Shown: positions 55,891 through 64,000 of the stretch, piece by piece
Numbering within the stretch: position 1 is the first letter of the stretch
Layout of the letters: each line of letters begins with the position of its first letter
Assembly (NCBI RefSeq): GCF_902459555.1
Contig: NZ_CABPSM010000001.1
Location: forward strand, 723,754 to 787,753
Source: Pandoraea horticolens
GTDB lineage: Bacteria > Pseudomonadota > Gammaproteobacteria > Burkholderiales > Burkholderiaceae
Length of the DNA stretch: 64,000 bases
Direction of reading: 5' to 3'
The notes under the pieces: generated by a model
What the model was told of the DNA's origin: nothing
Database searches by the model: none
What the model saw: the letters and a program-made list of their open reading frames with translations, nothing else
Made by a program: the position numbers and the translations under genes

Positions 55891-57228
55891 TCATAAATGG
55901 ATGGCGTCGACCGCGGGTTGCGCAGGAGCGTTCGGCGGGGGACGACGGGCATTGAGCAGCGCGGCCCCTGCGTCGGCCAGACGCACGGCTTCGCGCGCGC
56001 GTTCGCACATATCGCGCTCGTACGCAGCGATGGCTTGCGCCAATGTGCTGTGTCCTTGCGCCACGGCGTGCAGATGTTCGGCCAGTTGCGCGGCATCGCG
56101 CAGTGCCGTGTTCGCACCGAGTCCACCAGCAGGACTCATCGTGTGCACTGCATCTCCCAGACCGGTGATCCCGTCGACCTGCCATGGCAGCGGGCTGGTG
56201 GTGCTGCGCACGGGCATCGTACGGATGGTGTCGGGAACCGCGTGCGCAAACAGTGAGCGCAGGTGCGGATGCCAGGACTCGGTAAGCGCCTCGATGCGGG
56301 AGAGCGGGGCCGGGCCATGCAACTCGTCGTTTGCGTTTGGAGCGCTCAGCAGCTTTTGCGATGGGCCAATGAACGCCCAGTAGAGGTAATCGGATACCGG
56401 TGACAGTGGCATCCGGTCGGGGGCGATGGCGGGCGAGGAGGCGGCGTCGCCACCGGGTTGGCGGCGAAACAGCATGGCTTCGATGACGACGGCGAAGCCG
56501 TCTGCAAATACCACCGTGCTGCCTTCCATCACCGTGGCTTCGCCGTGGCCGTCCATCAGCACGAGCAGGGCAGTGGATAGCGGCGTCAGGCCGTAGCAGC
56601 AGACATTGCCGGTGTCGCGGGGTGTCATGCCCGGCAGCACGTATTCGCGCACGCGGGAGTGGCTTCCGTCGGCCGCAACGACGAGGCCCGGCGCGCTGCA
56701 CGATCCGTCTTCGAAGTGGGCGATGTGACGGCCGTCGTCCGTGGTTGTCGTGCGCGAAAACGATTTGCCGAAGTGCACACGATCAAGAATGCCGTCGAGC
56801 AGAATCTCGCGAAGCGTCTGCCGATGCAGACTGAGGTCGCCGGGGATGCCCTCCGGCGGCGCTGTTCGGCGAGCGGCGGCAGAGAGGGCGCGGCGGCGAG
56901 GCCTGGCGGCACCGGTATCGGTGTGCGCATCGTGCCAACTCGGTGGCAAGGTGACGTCGGCGTTGTCGAGTTGCGGTGTGACGAAGCGCCCGCCGGTACG
57001 TGCCACGGCGGCGCGCTGACGCACTCGTTCGACTTGGCCATCGGGCATGCATTGGGTGAGGGCATCGAGGCCGTTGGCGTCGATGCGCAGGCGGTAGCCC
57101 TGGAAACGGGCTGCGGGCGCGTCGTCGCGTTCGTAGACGTCGAACGAAATCCCCGCGCGGCGGAGCCCCTGAGCGAGGCACAGGCCGCCCAGACCCGCGC
57201 CGATGATGGTGACATGTAAGGCAGACAT
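55891..57228 (-). CDS. FAD-dependent aromatic monooxygenase-like protein
   Basis: A 445-residue class A flavoprotein monooxygenase. The FAD GxGxxG is TIIGAGLGGLCLAQGL; the second FAD motif is GLGDAVHTMSPAGGLGANTA (GD with the P and G-x-G). The middle is less conserved, with an Arg/Ala-rich insert near residue 110. Substrate unknown. It diverges from the AraC regulator across 117 bp with a palindrome, so regulation by that protein is likely. Confidence 0.87.
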   Translation of the reverse strand: MSALHVTIIGAGLGGLCLAQGLRRAGISFDVYERDDAPAARFQGYRLRIDANGLDALTQCMPDGQVERVRQRAAVARTGGRFVTPQLDNADVTLPPSWHDAHTDTGAARPRRRALSAAARRTAPPEGIPGDLSLHRQTLREILLDGILDRVHFGKSFSRTTTTDDGRHIAHFEDGSCSAPGLVVAADGSHSRVREYVLPGMTPRDTGNVCCYGLTPLSTALLVLMDGHGEATVMEGSTVVFADGFAVVIEAMLFRRQPGGDAASSPAIAPDRMPLSPVSDYLYWAFIGPSQKLLSAPNANDELHGPAPLSRIEALTESWHPHLRSLFAHAVPDTIRTMPVRSTTSPLPWQVDGITGLGDAVHTMSPAGGLGANTALRDAAQLAEHLHAVAQGHSTLAQAIAAYERDMCERAREAVRLADAGAALLNARRPPPNAPAQPAVDAIHL

Positions 57229-57306
57229 GATTTCGAATGTGCCGCCCGGAGGCAGCCGGCAGTGGTACTTCGCTCATTGTCTGCGCGCCGTTTGCTGACC
57301 TGATAA

Positions 57307-57329
57307 CATTGTTTGGTCATAAAACAATG
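57307..57329. promoter_or_regulatory. Palindrome in the AraC/monooxygenase divergent region
   Basis: CATTGTTT (57307-57314) and AAACAATG (57322-57329) form a perfect 8-bp dyad with 7 bp between, 17 bp ahead of the AraC start. A likely operator. Confidence 0.6.
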
Positions 57330-57345
57330 CGAATCGGACAAAGCG

Positions 57346-58242
57346 ATGAACCTCGATACGCGGAAGACCCAACCCGATGCGCCTCTGATGTCGCTTGCCG
57401 ATTCGCCGTTCGCCAAATATCGGCCGAATGACCGGCCCGACGGCCCGCCGGTGTGGGCGTTTGGCGGGCACGAACACGATCGCAGTCTGTTCCGGATCGG
57501 GACACGCGAGCTGGACTGGCATTCCCATGTGCGCGGTCAGTTGTTTTGCATCCACTCGGGTCTGGTGCATGTCCATACGCCGTTTGGCGCGTGGGTGTTG
57601 CCCCCTTATCGAGCGGGGTGGATTCCGCCGGAAGTCACGCATCGTGTGTCGCTCACTGGCGTGGTCAGTGGATGGATCGTGCTCGTTGCGCCCTACGCGG
57701 CGACGGGGTTGCCGTCGGCGCCGTGTGTGGTGGGTGTGTCGGAGTTGCTGGCGGCGCTGGTCAAGCGGGCCGTGTCGTGGGCGTTGCGCGACGTATTGAC
57801 GGAAGACGAGATGCGGCTCGCGCAGGTGCTGGTCGACGAGATCCGGCGCGCGCCGGCAGAGCCGCTCGGTTTGCCGATGCCGACCGATGCACGTGTGATG
57901 CGCGTGGCCCGCGCGGTGCTCGACGATCTGGGCGGACATGCGTCGCTCGAGGCGATGGCGCAGCGCGCGGGCGTTTCGTCGCGCACCGCCAGAAGGCTTT
58001 TCGTCGCCGAGACGGGAATGGGTTTCACCCAGTGGCGGCAGCAGGCGAGACTGGTGAGCGCCCTTGACCGGCTGGCCAAGGGGGAACCGGTCGGCACGAT
58101 TGCCGATTCGCTCGGGTACTCCACGCCCAGCAACTTTATCGCCATGTTCCGTCGCGTTTTCGGCGAGTCGCCGGGACGTTATTTTCGGCAGGTGGGGCCG
58201 CTCAAACATCTGCATGAGGCGGATGAGGCGGAGATGGCATGA
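57346..58242 (+). CDS. AraC-family transcriptional regulator
   Basis: A 298-residue protein with a cupin-like N-terminal sensor (about 45-130: [22 protein letters not shown]) and an AraC C-terminal double HTH (about 190-285: [19 protein letters not shown] and [19 protein letters not shown]). ATG 57346 gives a sensible N-terminus; the ribosome site is weak. It diverges from the FAD monooxygenase, and its stop overlaps the next flavoprotein gene by ATGA. Confidence 0.9.
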   Translation: MNLDTRKTQPDAPLMSLADSPFAKYRPNDRPDGPPVWAFGGHEHDRSLFRIGTRELDWHSHVRGQLFCIHSGLVHVHTPFGAWVLPPYRAGWIPPEVTHRVSLTGVVSGWIVLVAPYAATGLPSAPCVVGVSELLAALVKRAVSWALRDVLTEDEMRLAQVLVDEIRRAPAEPLGLPMPTDARVMRVARAVLDDLGGHASLEAMAQRAGVSSRTARRLFVAETGMGFTQWRQQARLVSALDRLAKGEPVGTIADSLGYSTPSNFIAMFRRVFGESPGRYFRQVGPLKHLHEADEAEMA

Positions 58243-59360
58243 GCGCGCCGGATGCGGGTTCACTGCGAAGCGTTGACACGCTGATTATCGGCGGCGGGCA
58301 ATCGGCGTTGGCGACGGCATATTTCCTGCGTCGCTGGCAGGTCGACTACGTGGTTCTGGACGATCAGGCCTCTTCCGGGGGCGCGTGGCAGCGCGCGTGG
58401 CCGTCGCTGCAACTCTTTTCCCCCGCGCAATGGAGTTCGCTGCCGGGGTGGCCGATGCCGGGTGGTGAGCGGCACTACCCGACGCGCGACGAAGTTGTGA
58501 CGTATCTACGCGCGTACGAGGCGCGCTATGGGGTGCCGGTGCAACGCCCCGTGAAGGTCACAGCGGTTCTCGCGCAAAGCGACGGGCTGAGGGTGCAGAC
58601 CGACAGCGGCGATTGGCTGGCTCGCACGGTGGTCAGTGCGACGGGATCGTGGCGATCGCCGTATGTGCCGGCATACGAGGGGCATACATCGTTTCGCGGC
58701 CGTCAGATGCATTCGGCCGACTATCGGGGCGCACATGAGTTGCACGGGTTGCGAGTGCTGGTGGTTGGCGGGGGGAATTCAGGGGCACAGATTTACGCGG
58801 AGGTGTCGCGCGTGAGCGAGGCAACCTGGGTCACGCTCACGCCGCCATCCTACTTGCCGGACGACGTAGACGGCCGCGTACTTTTCGAGCGAGCTACGGC
58901 GCGCTGGCAGGCCGCTCAGCGAGGCTTGCCCGATCCGTATCCGGACAACGGGCTAGGGCATATCGTGATGGTGCCGTCGGTGTTGGCGGCGCGCGCGCGC
59001 GGTGACTTGCACGCAGTGCGTCCGTTCGCGCGGTTCGTCGAAGACGGCGTGATGTGGCCGGACGGCACGCAGTCGCGGGTCGATGTCGTTATCTGGTGCA
59101 CGGGGTTTCGTCCGGCGCTGGCACATTTGGATGCGCTGCGGATCACGGACGCCGACGGACGGATCCGCGTGTCGGGAACGCGTGCCGCCGCGCAGCCCCG
59201 GTTGTGGCTCGTCGGATACGGGGAGTGGACGGGATACGCCTCGGCGACGCTGATCGGCGTGACGCGCAGCGCCCGGGCGACCGCTCAGGAAGTTGTGGCA
59301 TTCCTCGGCGAGCGAGAGGCGGAGACTCCGCAGAATCGAGAGGGTGGGGAGGCGGGATAG
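58239..59360 (+). CDS. ArsO-like NAD(P)H-dependent flavin monooxygenase
   Basis: A 373-residue FAD/NAD(P) flavoprotein. FAD motif is [15 protein letters not shown], then [20 protein letters not shown] and [15 protein letters not shown], closely resembling ArsO proteins, and [15 protein letters not shown] is the NADPH motif. It overlaps the AraC gene by four bases. No other arsenic genes were found near, so an arsenic function is uncertain; other small-molecule oxygenation is equally possible. Confidence 0.83.
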   Translation: MSAPDAGSLRSVDTLIIGGGQSALATAYFLRRWQVDYVVLDDQASSGGAWQRAWPSLQLFSPAQWSSLPGWPMPGGERHYPTRDEVVTYLRAYEARYGVPVQRPVKVTAVLAQSDGLRVQTDSGDWLARTVVSATGSWRSPYVPAYEGHTSFRGRQMHSADYRGAHELHGLRVLVVGGGNSGAQIYAEVSRVSEATWVTLTPPSYLPDDVDGRVLFERATARWQAAQRGLPDPYPDNGLGHIVMVPSVLAARARGDLHAVRPFARFVEDGVMWPDGTQSRVDVVIWCTGFRPALAHLDALRITDADGRIRVSGTRAAAQPRLWLVGYGEWTGYASATLIGVTRSARATAQEVVAFLGEREAETPQNREGGEAG

Positions 59361-59380
59361 TGGGGGCTTGTACGGTGTTG

Positions 59381-59632
59381 CTACGAGATGGGCACTTGTT
59401 TCGTATGACGAACAATTTCGCGGGTAGCCATTTTCAGCGGCACCATGGCCGGTTCAATGGACGCCGGCAGCCGCTCCTTTGACACCCCATCGCGAGACTG
59501 AACCGAGATGCCGTGTAACTGGGCTGCATAGAAATCGGCTAACGCCTTGATGTCGGTTTCCTCGCCGAGCGCGCGATCGGCAAAGGCCCCGTCGCGATTC
59601 TTGAGGCTGCCAAGCGCTAGTTCACCTATCAC
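59381..59632 (-). pseudogene. Fused remnant: VapC scrap joined to a TetR C-terminus
   Basis: The frame opens with VIGELALGSLKNRD, the middle conserved piece of VapC toxins (normally preceded by about 40 residues with the catalytic Asp). Then it continues as DIKALADFYAAQLHGISVQ and RDGVSKERL, which is the C-terminal pattern of TetR-family regulators. Stop at 59381. The VapC N-terminus has been deleted right after the vapB stop, and the rest replaced by a regulator tail. Neither part can work. Confidence 0.65.
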
Positions 59633-59829
59633 TTGGGGATGGGCGTTTGGCGGCGCGGGATATCGGTGAGGTCTGCCTTCGTTCCGCCCAGACGAGCCAA
59701 ACGGCGGGCACTTTCGCGCTCAATCAAAGCCTTGAGGGCTTCACGGATCAATGCCGACTTCTCCTGCAAGCCCGTGAGTGCCTGCGCTTTCGCGAGAAGC
59801 TCATCGTCCAACGCCAAAGTCGTGCGCAT
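59629..59829 (-). CDS. VapB-type antitoxin (orphan)
   Basis: A 66-residue ribbon-helix-helix type antitoxin from ATG 59829: MRTTLALDDELLAKAQALTG, then EKSALIREALKALIERESARR and a short C-terminal toxin-binding tail (RRQTPIPK). It matches the VapB group. The cognate toxin is gone (see remnant at 59381-59632), so this is an orphan antitoxin. It overlaps the remnant's first codon. Confidence 0.8.
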   Translation of the reverse strand: MRTTLALDDELLAKAQALTGLQEKSALIREALKALIERESARRLARLGGTKADLTDIPRRQTPIPK

Positions 59830-60067
59830 ATGCCACTTCCATCGACAGACTTTCAGCCCATGTCCTTTTCGCCTGTTATACGTCACAAACGTTTTCGCAG
59901 CGCATCGAAACTTTTCGAGTGTCGACGCATATGCTGATGGGGACCCACGTCATTCTTCACGCATCGAAGCAGGGCGGGAAGCCGCGATTGGTGCGGTAAC
60001 TTTGGTTGCGGCCCATCCAATGCGGTGGCCCGTTATCGGCAAATTCTGGATTCACCCTCGCGTTTCG

Positions 60068-60559
60068 CTAAGCTGCCGCCGACTGGTATTTCTCCTTCTC
60101 GTTTTCGCCAAGCAGTTGCTTGCGAACTTCAAGTTCGGACGGATAGCGTCTGACGTCAAAGCGGACGAGACGCACGCCGATGGCCCTCATCACCGCATCC
60201 TTCTTCTCGTCACGCGTTTTCTGTCGTTGTCGATCATGTGAGGGATCGTCTAGCTCGACAGCGGCAATAACGGAAAAGTCACGACGGCATATTACGTAGT
60301 CCAGCGAAAGCTGCGCCACTCGATTGAAATGCTGGTAGCTCTTGCTTCGCTTTGTTCTCACGATGCGCTTGATGTCCACCTGAGCCAGGATCACGTAGCC
60401 GGGCAAGCTGCTTTCGATGAGTCGAAAAAATGCTTGTTCTGTCGAGGTTAACGGCTTTGCCGCGTAGTACGCAGACGAATCAATTGTGCTGCCAGCGCCA
60501 CGGACATTGCGCCCAGCGCGCTTCGACAGCACTGCTGCACAGACGATCAGTATAAGCAC
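60068..60559 (-). pseudogene. DUF2726-like nuclease-fold protein truncated by an IS element
   Basis: About 160 residues remain. The conserved block is KPLTSTEQAFFRLIESSLPG, then VILAQVDIKRIV, LSLDYVICRRD, AAVELDDPSHDRQ and RDEKKDAVMRAIGVRLVR, a pattern of the restriction-endonuclease-like DUF2726. The 5' end is cut by the insertion element at 60560; just inside it reads VLILIVCAAVLSKR, probably the rest of an N-terminal membrane anchor. A GTG right at the junction could still start translation, so the protein may be partly functional. Confidence 0.65.
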
Positions 60560-60659
60560 TGACCTGCTCCCCCTGAATAGTCCGGAGACGGTGTAGAGTC
60601 CGTTCCAACGAAGGGGAACGGAAGTAAAAAAGCGATTCAGCGAAGAGCAAATCATTGGG

Positions 60660-60884
60660 GTGTTGAAGGAAGGCGAAGCGGACCTCAAGCCGGCCGAGTT
60701 GTGCCGTAAGTACGGCATCTCGGAAGCGACCTACTACAACTGGAAAGCCAAATTCGGTGGGATGACCGTGTCGGATGCGCAGCGCCTTAAGGAGCTTGAG
60801 CAGGAGAATGGCCGGCTCAAGCGATTGCTGGCCGATTCGATGCTGGACAATGCTGCGCTGAAGGACCTGCTTGCCCGAAAGTAG
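60660..60884 (+). CDS. IS3-family transposase OrfA
   Basis: The HTH subunit of the transposase: RFSEEQIIGVLKEGEADLKP lies just upstream in the same open frame, then LCRKYGISEATYYNWKAKFG and a leucine zipper-like tail (RLKELEQENGRLKRLLADS). The frame is open from 60597 but has no ATG, GTG or TTG before the GTG at 60660. The normal start (before KKRFSEEQ) reads GTA here, so N-terminal initiation may be lost. Confidence 0.8.
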   Translation: MLKEGEADLKPAELCRKYGISEATYYNWKAKFGGMTVSDAQRLKELEQENGRLKRLLADSMLDNAALKDLLARK

Positions 60885-60919
60885 CGAGCCCGCAAGCCAA
60901 ACGCGAAGCGGTCCGAACG

Positions 60920-61744
60920 TTGATGACCGAGCGCGCGATGGGTGTCACCCGGGCTTGCGGGCTGGTGGGAATATCGAGGTCGTTGTTCCGTTATGAGTCG
61001 AGCCGGATCGACGACGTCGAATTGACGAGCAGAATGGTGGCCATTGCGGCGCAGAAGCGCCGATATGGCTATCGCCGCATTCGCGTGCTGCTGCGTCGGG
61101 AGGGTTGGCTTGCGAATCACAAGCGGGTTTGGCGACTCTACAGCCAGGTAGGACTGAGCGTGCGCAAACGAAGGCGCAAACGCATTGCCGCCGTCGAAAG
61201 GACACCTCGGCCGCTACCGACAGGCCCGAATCAAAGCTGGTCTATGGACTTCGTCTCTGATGGATTGGCATATGGTCGGCGGTTTCGGTGTCTGAATGTG
61301 GTCGACGATTACACACGGGAATGTCTCGTCATCGAGGTCGACACCTCATTGCCTGGGCAGCGCGTGAGGCAGGTTTTAGAACGATTGCGGGAGATGCGCG
61401 GATTGCCGTTATCCATCACCGTGGACAACGGGCCGGAGTTCGCTGGCAAGGTGCTGGATGCTTGGGCGTACGAGGTCGGCATCACGCTGTCGTTCATCCG
61501 ACCAGGCAAACCTGTGGAGAACGCCTACATCGAGAACTTCAACGGGCGGTTCCGTGACGAATGTCTGAACGAACACTGGTTCGTCTCGCTGCCTCACGCC
61601 AAGCGCTTGATTGAATCTTGGCGTATCGAGTACAACACCGAGCGGCCTCACAGCTCTCTCGGCTACCTAACGCCCGAGCAGTTTGCTCGGGCGCATGAAG
61701 AACAGCAGTTTTTAACCTCGGACTCTAAAAGCGTTTCGGACTAA
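60920..61744 (+). CDS. IS3-family transposase OrfB (DDE integrase)
   Basis: About 274 residues as read from this frame; in the intact element it is made as OrfAB by frameshifting. The rve integrase core has Asp in SWSMDFVSDGLAYGR, Asp in SITVDNGPEF and Glu in NAYIENFNGRFRDECLNE. The N-terminal part has the HTH_21 segment RRYGYRRIRVLLRREGW. All three catalytic residues are intact. Confidence 0.92.
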   Translation: MMTERAMGVTRACGLVGISRSLFRYESSRIDDVELTSRMVAIAAQKRRYGYRRIRVLLRREGWLANHKRVWRLYSQVGLSVRKRRRKRIAAVERTPRPLPTGPNQSWSMDFVSDGLAYGRRFRCLNVVDDYTRECLVIEVDTSLPGQRVRQVLERLREMRGLPLSITVDNGPEFAGKVLDAWAYEVGITLSFIRPGKPVENAYIENFNGRFRDECLNEHWFVSLPHAKRLIESWRIEYNTERPHSSLGYLTPEQFARAHEEQQFLTSDSKSVSD

Positions 61745-61935
61745 AACCGGGGGCAGGTCACCCATCGCCCATAAATGGAAAATCTCCAAAACCCTTGCCA
61801 GACAAGGCGTTGACGGGAGGCGTGTCGCGTCTACGGATGCTGGGCGCGTGTGCGAAGGCGTTCAATCCGCTGCGCCATAAACTCAAGGGTGCTGCGTATC
61901 GTTGCTCGGGATACCTCTGCTACATTGGGTTCCTG

Positions 61936-62229
61936 CAACATGGCAGGTAACTACGCGAGCAAAGTGGCTCACTGCTGCCAAGTGTGCTCCAGCAGTCAGC
62001 GCATGGGCGACCGCGCGGGCAGAGAGGTTGCCGGCAACCGGCCGCTAGTCCGGTGATGTGCGTGGTCGAGGCGGGCCAACTCAGACACCGGTCGGCACAG
62101 AAAGACCCGATAATCGATTGCATCGCGTGTGGTCAGGGACGACAACGCCTTGCCGCGAACAACGATGGCCCACAGGATCAGCCGTTCGGCTTTCCTTGCC
62201 CACGCCGTGGCCGACGAAACCGAGATCAA
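61936..62229 (-). pseudogene. Tyrosine recombinase (phage integrase) remnant
   Basis: The minus strand encodes ARKAERLILWAIVVRGKALS then SLTTRDAIDYRVFLCRP, the N-terminal SAM-like core-binding region of a phage integrase family common in Burkholderiales. Further pieces in shifted frames (RAVAHALTAGAH) follow toward 61936. The catalytic domain is absent. A relic of an integrated element. Confidence 0.5.
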
Positions 62230-62231
62230 GC

Positions 62232-62527
62232 ACGAATGACCTGGTTGAGCATTTGCGCACCGGTGCGCTCATTGCCGACAAGGGCTACGACTCGAATGCC
62301 TTCGTGCAGAGCATCCGCACTACGCGTGCGAAGGCCGTGATCCCACGCCGCGTTCAAACTGGAAAACCAAGCGTCGTTATCGCCGCGTGCTGTATCGGAC
62401 CCGGAACATCGTCGAACGCGCTTTTCACCGTATCAAACATTTTCGTTGTGTCGCCACCCGCTACGACAAGCTCGCAGGCAACTATCCCGCCTTCGCTTCG
62501 CTTGCTGTGCCTTCGGACTGCTCGTGA
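62232..62527 (+). pseudogene. IS5-family transposase remnant (3' part, frameshifted)
   Basis: One frame gives LRTGALIADKGYDSNAFVQS, the second catalytic Asp region of IS5 transposases. After a frameshift near 62355 another frame gives RYRRVLYRTRNIVERAFHRI with the catalytic Glu, then RCVATRYDKLAGNYPAFASL and a stop at 62525. The 5' half is missing. Confidence 0.7.
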
Positions 62528-62628
62528 GAATGTAAAAAGAACCTAATAGTTCGGATAGTTGGCTATGACCGGCGGTATGTGGCCTACTGCCGATTTGAGC
62601 ATTTTCCAAACCGATTGGAGTCAATTTC

Positions 62629-63894
62629 ATGAAAATCAAATCTGATGCCAAACCTGGGACTTATGAAAACCCCAAGAAATGGAGCGACATGGCTAAGATC
62701 GGTGACATTTTCATGGCAGACCCTGTATATGGGTACCCAGACAATGCTGCGGGTGATTATTTAATCGCCCAATTCGATGGCACGTCAAACGGTCGTCCCT
62801 TCCCCTATTATGGGCAAGATAACGCTGACTGGAAACACGCGTGGTCAACAACGCTGATTGAGCTCATTACCGAATTCGGTCTCCAAGAGGGTGCAATTTA
62901 CTCAAACGGTCTGAATCAGATCGGCATTCTGGTTTACATCACAGCGGAAGACTCCGGGGGCAATACTGTGCCGCTTAGCCAAGATGTGCTCGATAGGGTG
63001 AAACCGACCCTTCAACTCATCGACTACACGACCGGCGATGCGCTTCCGCAGGGATGGTCGTTCACCGATCAGGAAAACGAATTTCATCATCTTCCCTATG
63101 CCATGGAGAATGCCTCTCACTCGTCCGAGCTGGAAAATGCTGTCGACAAATCCAAATTCACGCTCTATCTCTCGTGCTCTCCCACGCCGGCGATTACCCC
63201 ACTTACGGTTGGCACTCAATTGACCATGGCCAACGGAAAAACGGCGGCTTCCAGCTTGGCGGATTCGATCGATCACTCATCTGTCGTAATCGACACACTC
63301 CCGCCGAAACGCTACGATCTGACCAATACCACCGTCAATTCCATTAAGCTTAATAATATTACGCTTACCAGCGATGACGGCCAAACCACCAGGACATTTG
63401 ACCAGTACGTAAGTTATCTGAAAATTGCTGATCCGGGTTCTTATATTGAAAAGTACATCCTGACCAAAGGTGATATGGCCACTGCACCATGGATGGACCT
63501 ATTTATTTTCTACTTGCCATATATATACTCGTCATATATATGGGATCCGAACGCGGCCGTCGTGTTGTGCAGAGCAATTGTTGGTTATAAATATAATGAC
63601 GATCAAACAGTCAGTTTCACTTGGGGGCAGGGGGTTCTAAGTAACGGGGGGGAAAAAGACGGTGTTGGAATATATTCTTTATTATCTTCTGAATCGACAA
63701 ATAATCCACCTCCTATCGAAAGTCCGCCAAGTATATTAAAGGACACACAGGTAAGCATATACGATCAATTTGGAAACAGTAGCTTGTTTACTGTTGTTTT
63801 CAACGGAAAAAACGGGCTGCTTTCGTTGCAAGCGGGGGCCTATCCCAGTTGGGATCCGACCGGAACCGGCACTTTCCCGACGCTCACGAAATAA
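62629..63894 (+). CDS. Unknown protein, AT-richer gene upstream of an RHS-type gene
   Basis: A 421-residue protein from ATG 62629, with GGAG 9 nt ahead. No signal peptide, no clear transmembrane segment, no motif I recognise. Composition is rich in Asn, Ser, Thr, Tyr and Asp with several short strand-like segments (KFTLYLSC, QVSIYDQFGNSSLF, FTVVFNGKNGLLSLQ), which suggests a beta-rich fold. Its base composition and codon use (many A/T-ending codons) differ strongly from the rest of the window, so it is likely horizontally acquired. The next gene begins 28 bp later on the same strand. It lies right after a mobile-element graveyard. Possible roles (carrier, adaptor or effector in an RHS system) are speculation. 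Confidence 0.85.
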   Translation: MKIKSDAKPGTYENPKKWSDMAKIGDIFMADPVYGYPDNAAGDYLIAQFDGTSNGRPFPYYGQDNADWKHAWSTTLIELITEFGLQEGAIYSNGLNQIGILVYITAEDSGGNTVPLSQDVLDRVKPTLQLIDYTTGDALPQGWSFTDQENEFHHLPYAMENASHSSELENAVDKSKFTLYLSCSPTPAITPLTVGTQLTMANGKTAASSLADSIDHSSVVIDTLPPKRYDLTNTTVNSIKLNNITLTSDDGQTTRTFDQYVSYLKIADPGSYIEKYILTKGDMATAPWMDLFIFYLPYIYSSYIWDPNAAVVLCRAIVGYKYNDDQTVSFTWGQGVLSNGGEKDGVGIYSLLSSESTNNPPPIESPPSILKDTQVSIYDQFGNSSLFTVVFNGKNGLLSLQAGAYPSWDPTGTGTFPTLTK

Positions 63895-63922
63895 CTCGGC
63901 GGATCCTTTCCGAGGAGAGCGA

Positions 63923-64000
63923 GTGGACACGCCGACGAACAATGCCCCTTCCTTCTTTACCCAGGCCAACAACTTCGTTGGGGCGGTTGCCGGCGGTGTC
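63923..64000 (+). CDS. RHS-repeat-like protein, N-terminal fragment at window end
   Basis: GTG 63923 follows GAGGAG at 5 nt, and 26 codons are readable to the window edge: MDTPTNNAPSFFTQANNF then VGAVAGGV. This start resembles N-termini of large bacterial RHS/YD-repeat proteins, where such a stretch runs into a D-P-R-T-G motif. The rest is outside the window, so the assignment is tentative. Base composition returns to GC-rich. Confidence 0.5.
   Translation, partial: MDTPTNNAPSFFTQANNFVGAVAGGV

Larger units (their letters stand above)
60560..61760 (+). mobile_element. IS3-family (IS407 group) insertion sequence, 1201 bp
   Basis: Ends are TGACCTGCTCCCC (60560) and the complement of GGGGGCAGGTCA (ending 61760): imperfect terminal inverted repeats with shared TGACCTGC. 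It carries OrfA and OrfB in the usual arrangement. The 4-bp flanks differ (GCAC left, CCCA right), so no target duplication. Left end interrupts the DUF2726-like gene; the gene does not continue on the right. Confidence 0.88.

Overview
The window is about 64 kb of GC-rich (roughly 63-65%) chromosome with bacterial coding style. Gene content and arrangement point to a member of the Burkholderiales, most likely Pandoraea or a close relative (inference). Supporting traits are a glucokinase-HexR fusion in a zwf-pgl-glk operon, a RibB fused to a dead GTP-cyclohydrolase-like domain, nusB-ribH coupling, complete liv ABC genes and an IS407-group IS3 element. No tRNA, rRNA or CRISPR array was seen.

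Layout. 1-3.3 kb: end of a methionine ABC transporter (metI, metQ) and an EAL-CBS-GGDEF c-di-GMP protein. 3.4-8.2 kb: a long inverted repeat, a frameshifted amino-acid permease pseudogene, gabD and ubiD. 8.2-14.8 kb: a lytic transglycosylase behind a long structured leader, an aminotransferase, nusB-ribH and ribB, and an ArsR/SRPBCC pair with a leaderless-type promoter. 14.8-19.7 kb: livFGMHK for branched-chain or related amino acids. 20.1-23.0 kb: a LysR regulator diverging from a three-gene oxalocrotonate module (tautomerase, hydratase, decarboxylase). 23.1-29.0 kb: ribD, two TPM-domain proteins with a LemA lipoprotein, hemL, rnk and a PAP2 phosphatase.

29.2-32.6 kb holds an Mg2+ P-type ATPase gene whose about 0.6 kb leader carries a 20-codon ORF with a strong ribosome binding site followed by an intrinsic terminator, an attenuation-like layout. 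It is followed by a decayed lectin-like gene, a small HTH protein, a DapA-family aldolase and a small hypothetical. 35.4-41.6 kb is an Entner-Doudoroff island: edd diverges from zwf-pgl-glk/hexR around a perfect-looking HexR operator inside a sigma70 promoter. 41.8-51.0 kb carries marR, dodecin, amn, a GntP-type permease, an Hsp70-like protein, a drug efflux MFS, a P450 and an ArsR-type regulator. 51.0-59.4 kb has glutathione peroxidase, a TPR glycosyltransferase-like protein with a lipoprotein hydrolase, and a small oxidoreductase/regulator cluster (NmrA-like, FAD monooxygenase, AraC, ArsO-like flavoprotein).

From 59.4 kb onwards the window becomes an accessory junk zone: a VapB with its VapC deleted and fused to a TetR tail, a DUF2726-like gene truncated by an IS3 element without target duplication, integrase and IS5 transposase remnants, and then a visibly AT-richer unknown gene (62.6-63.9 kb) directly upstream of the first codons of what looks like an RHS-repeat protein running off the window. 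That last pair is the best candidate for an undescribed system.
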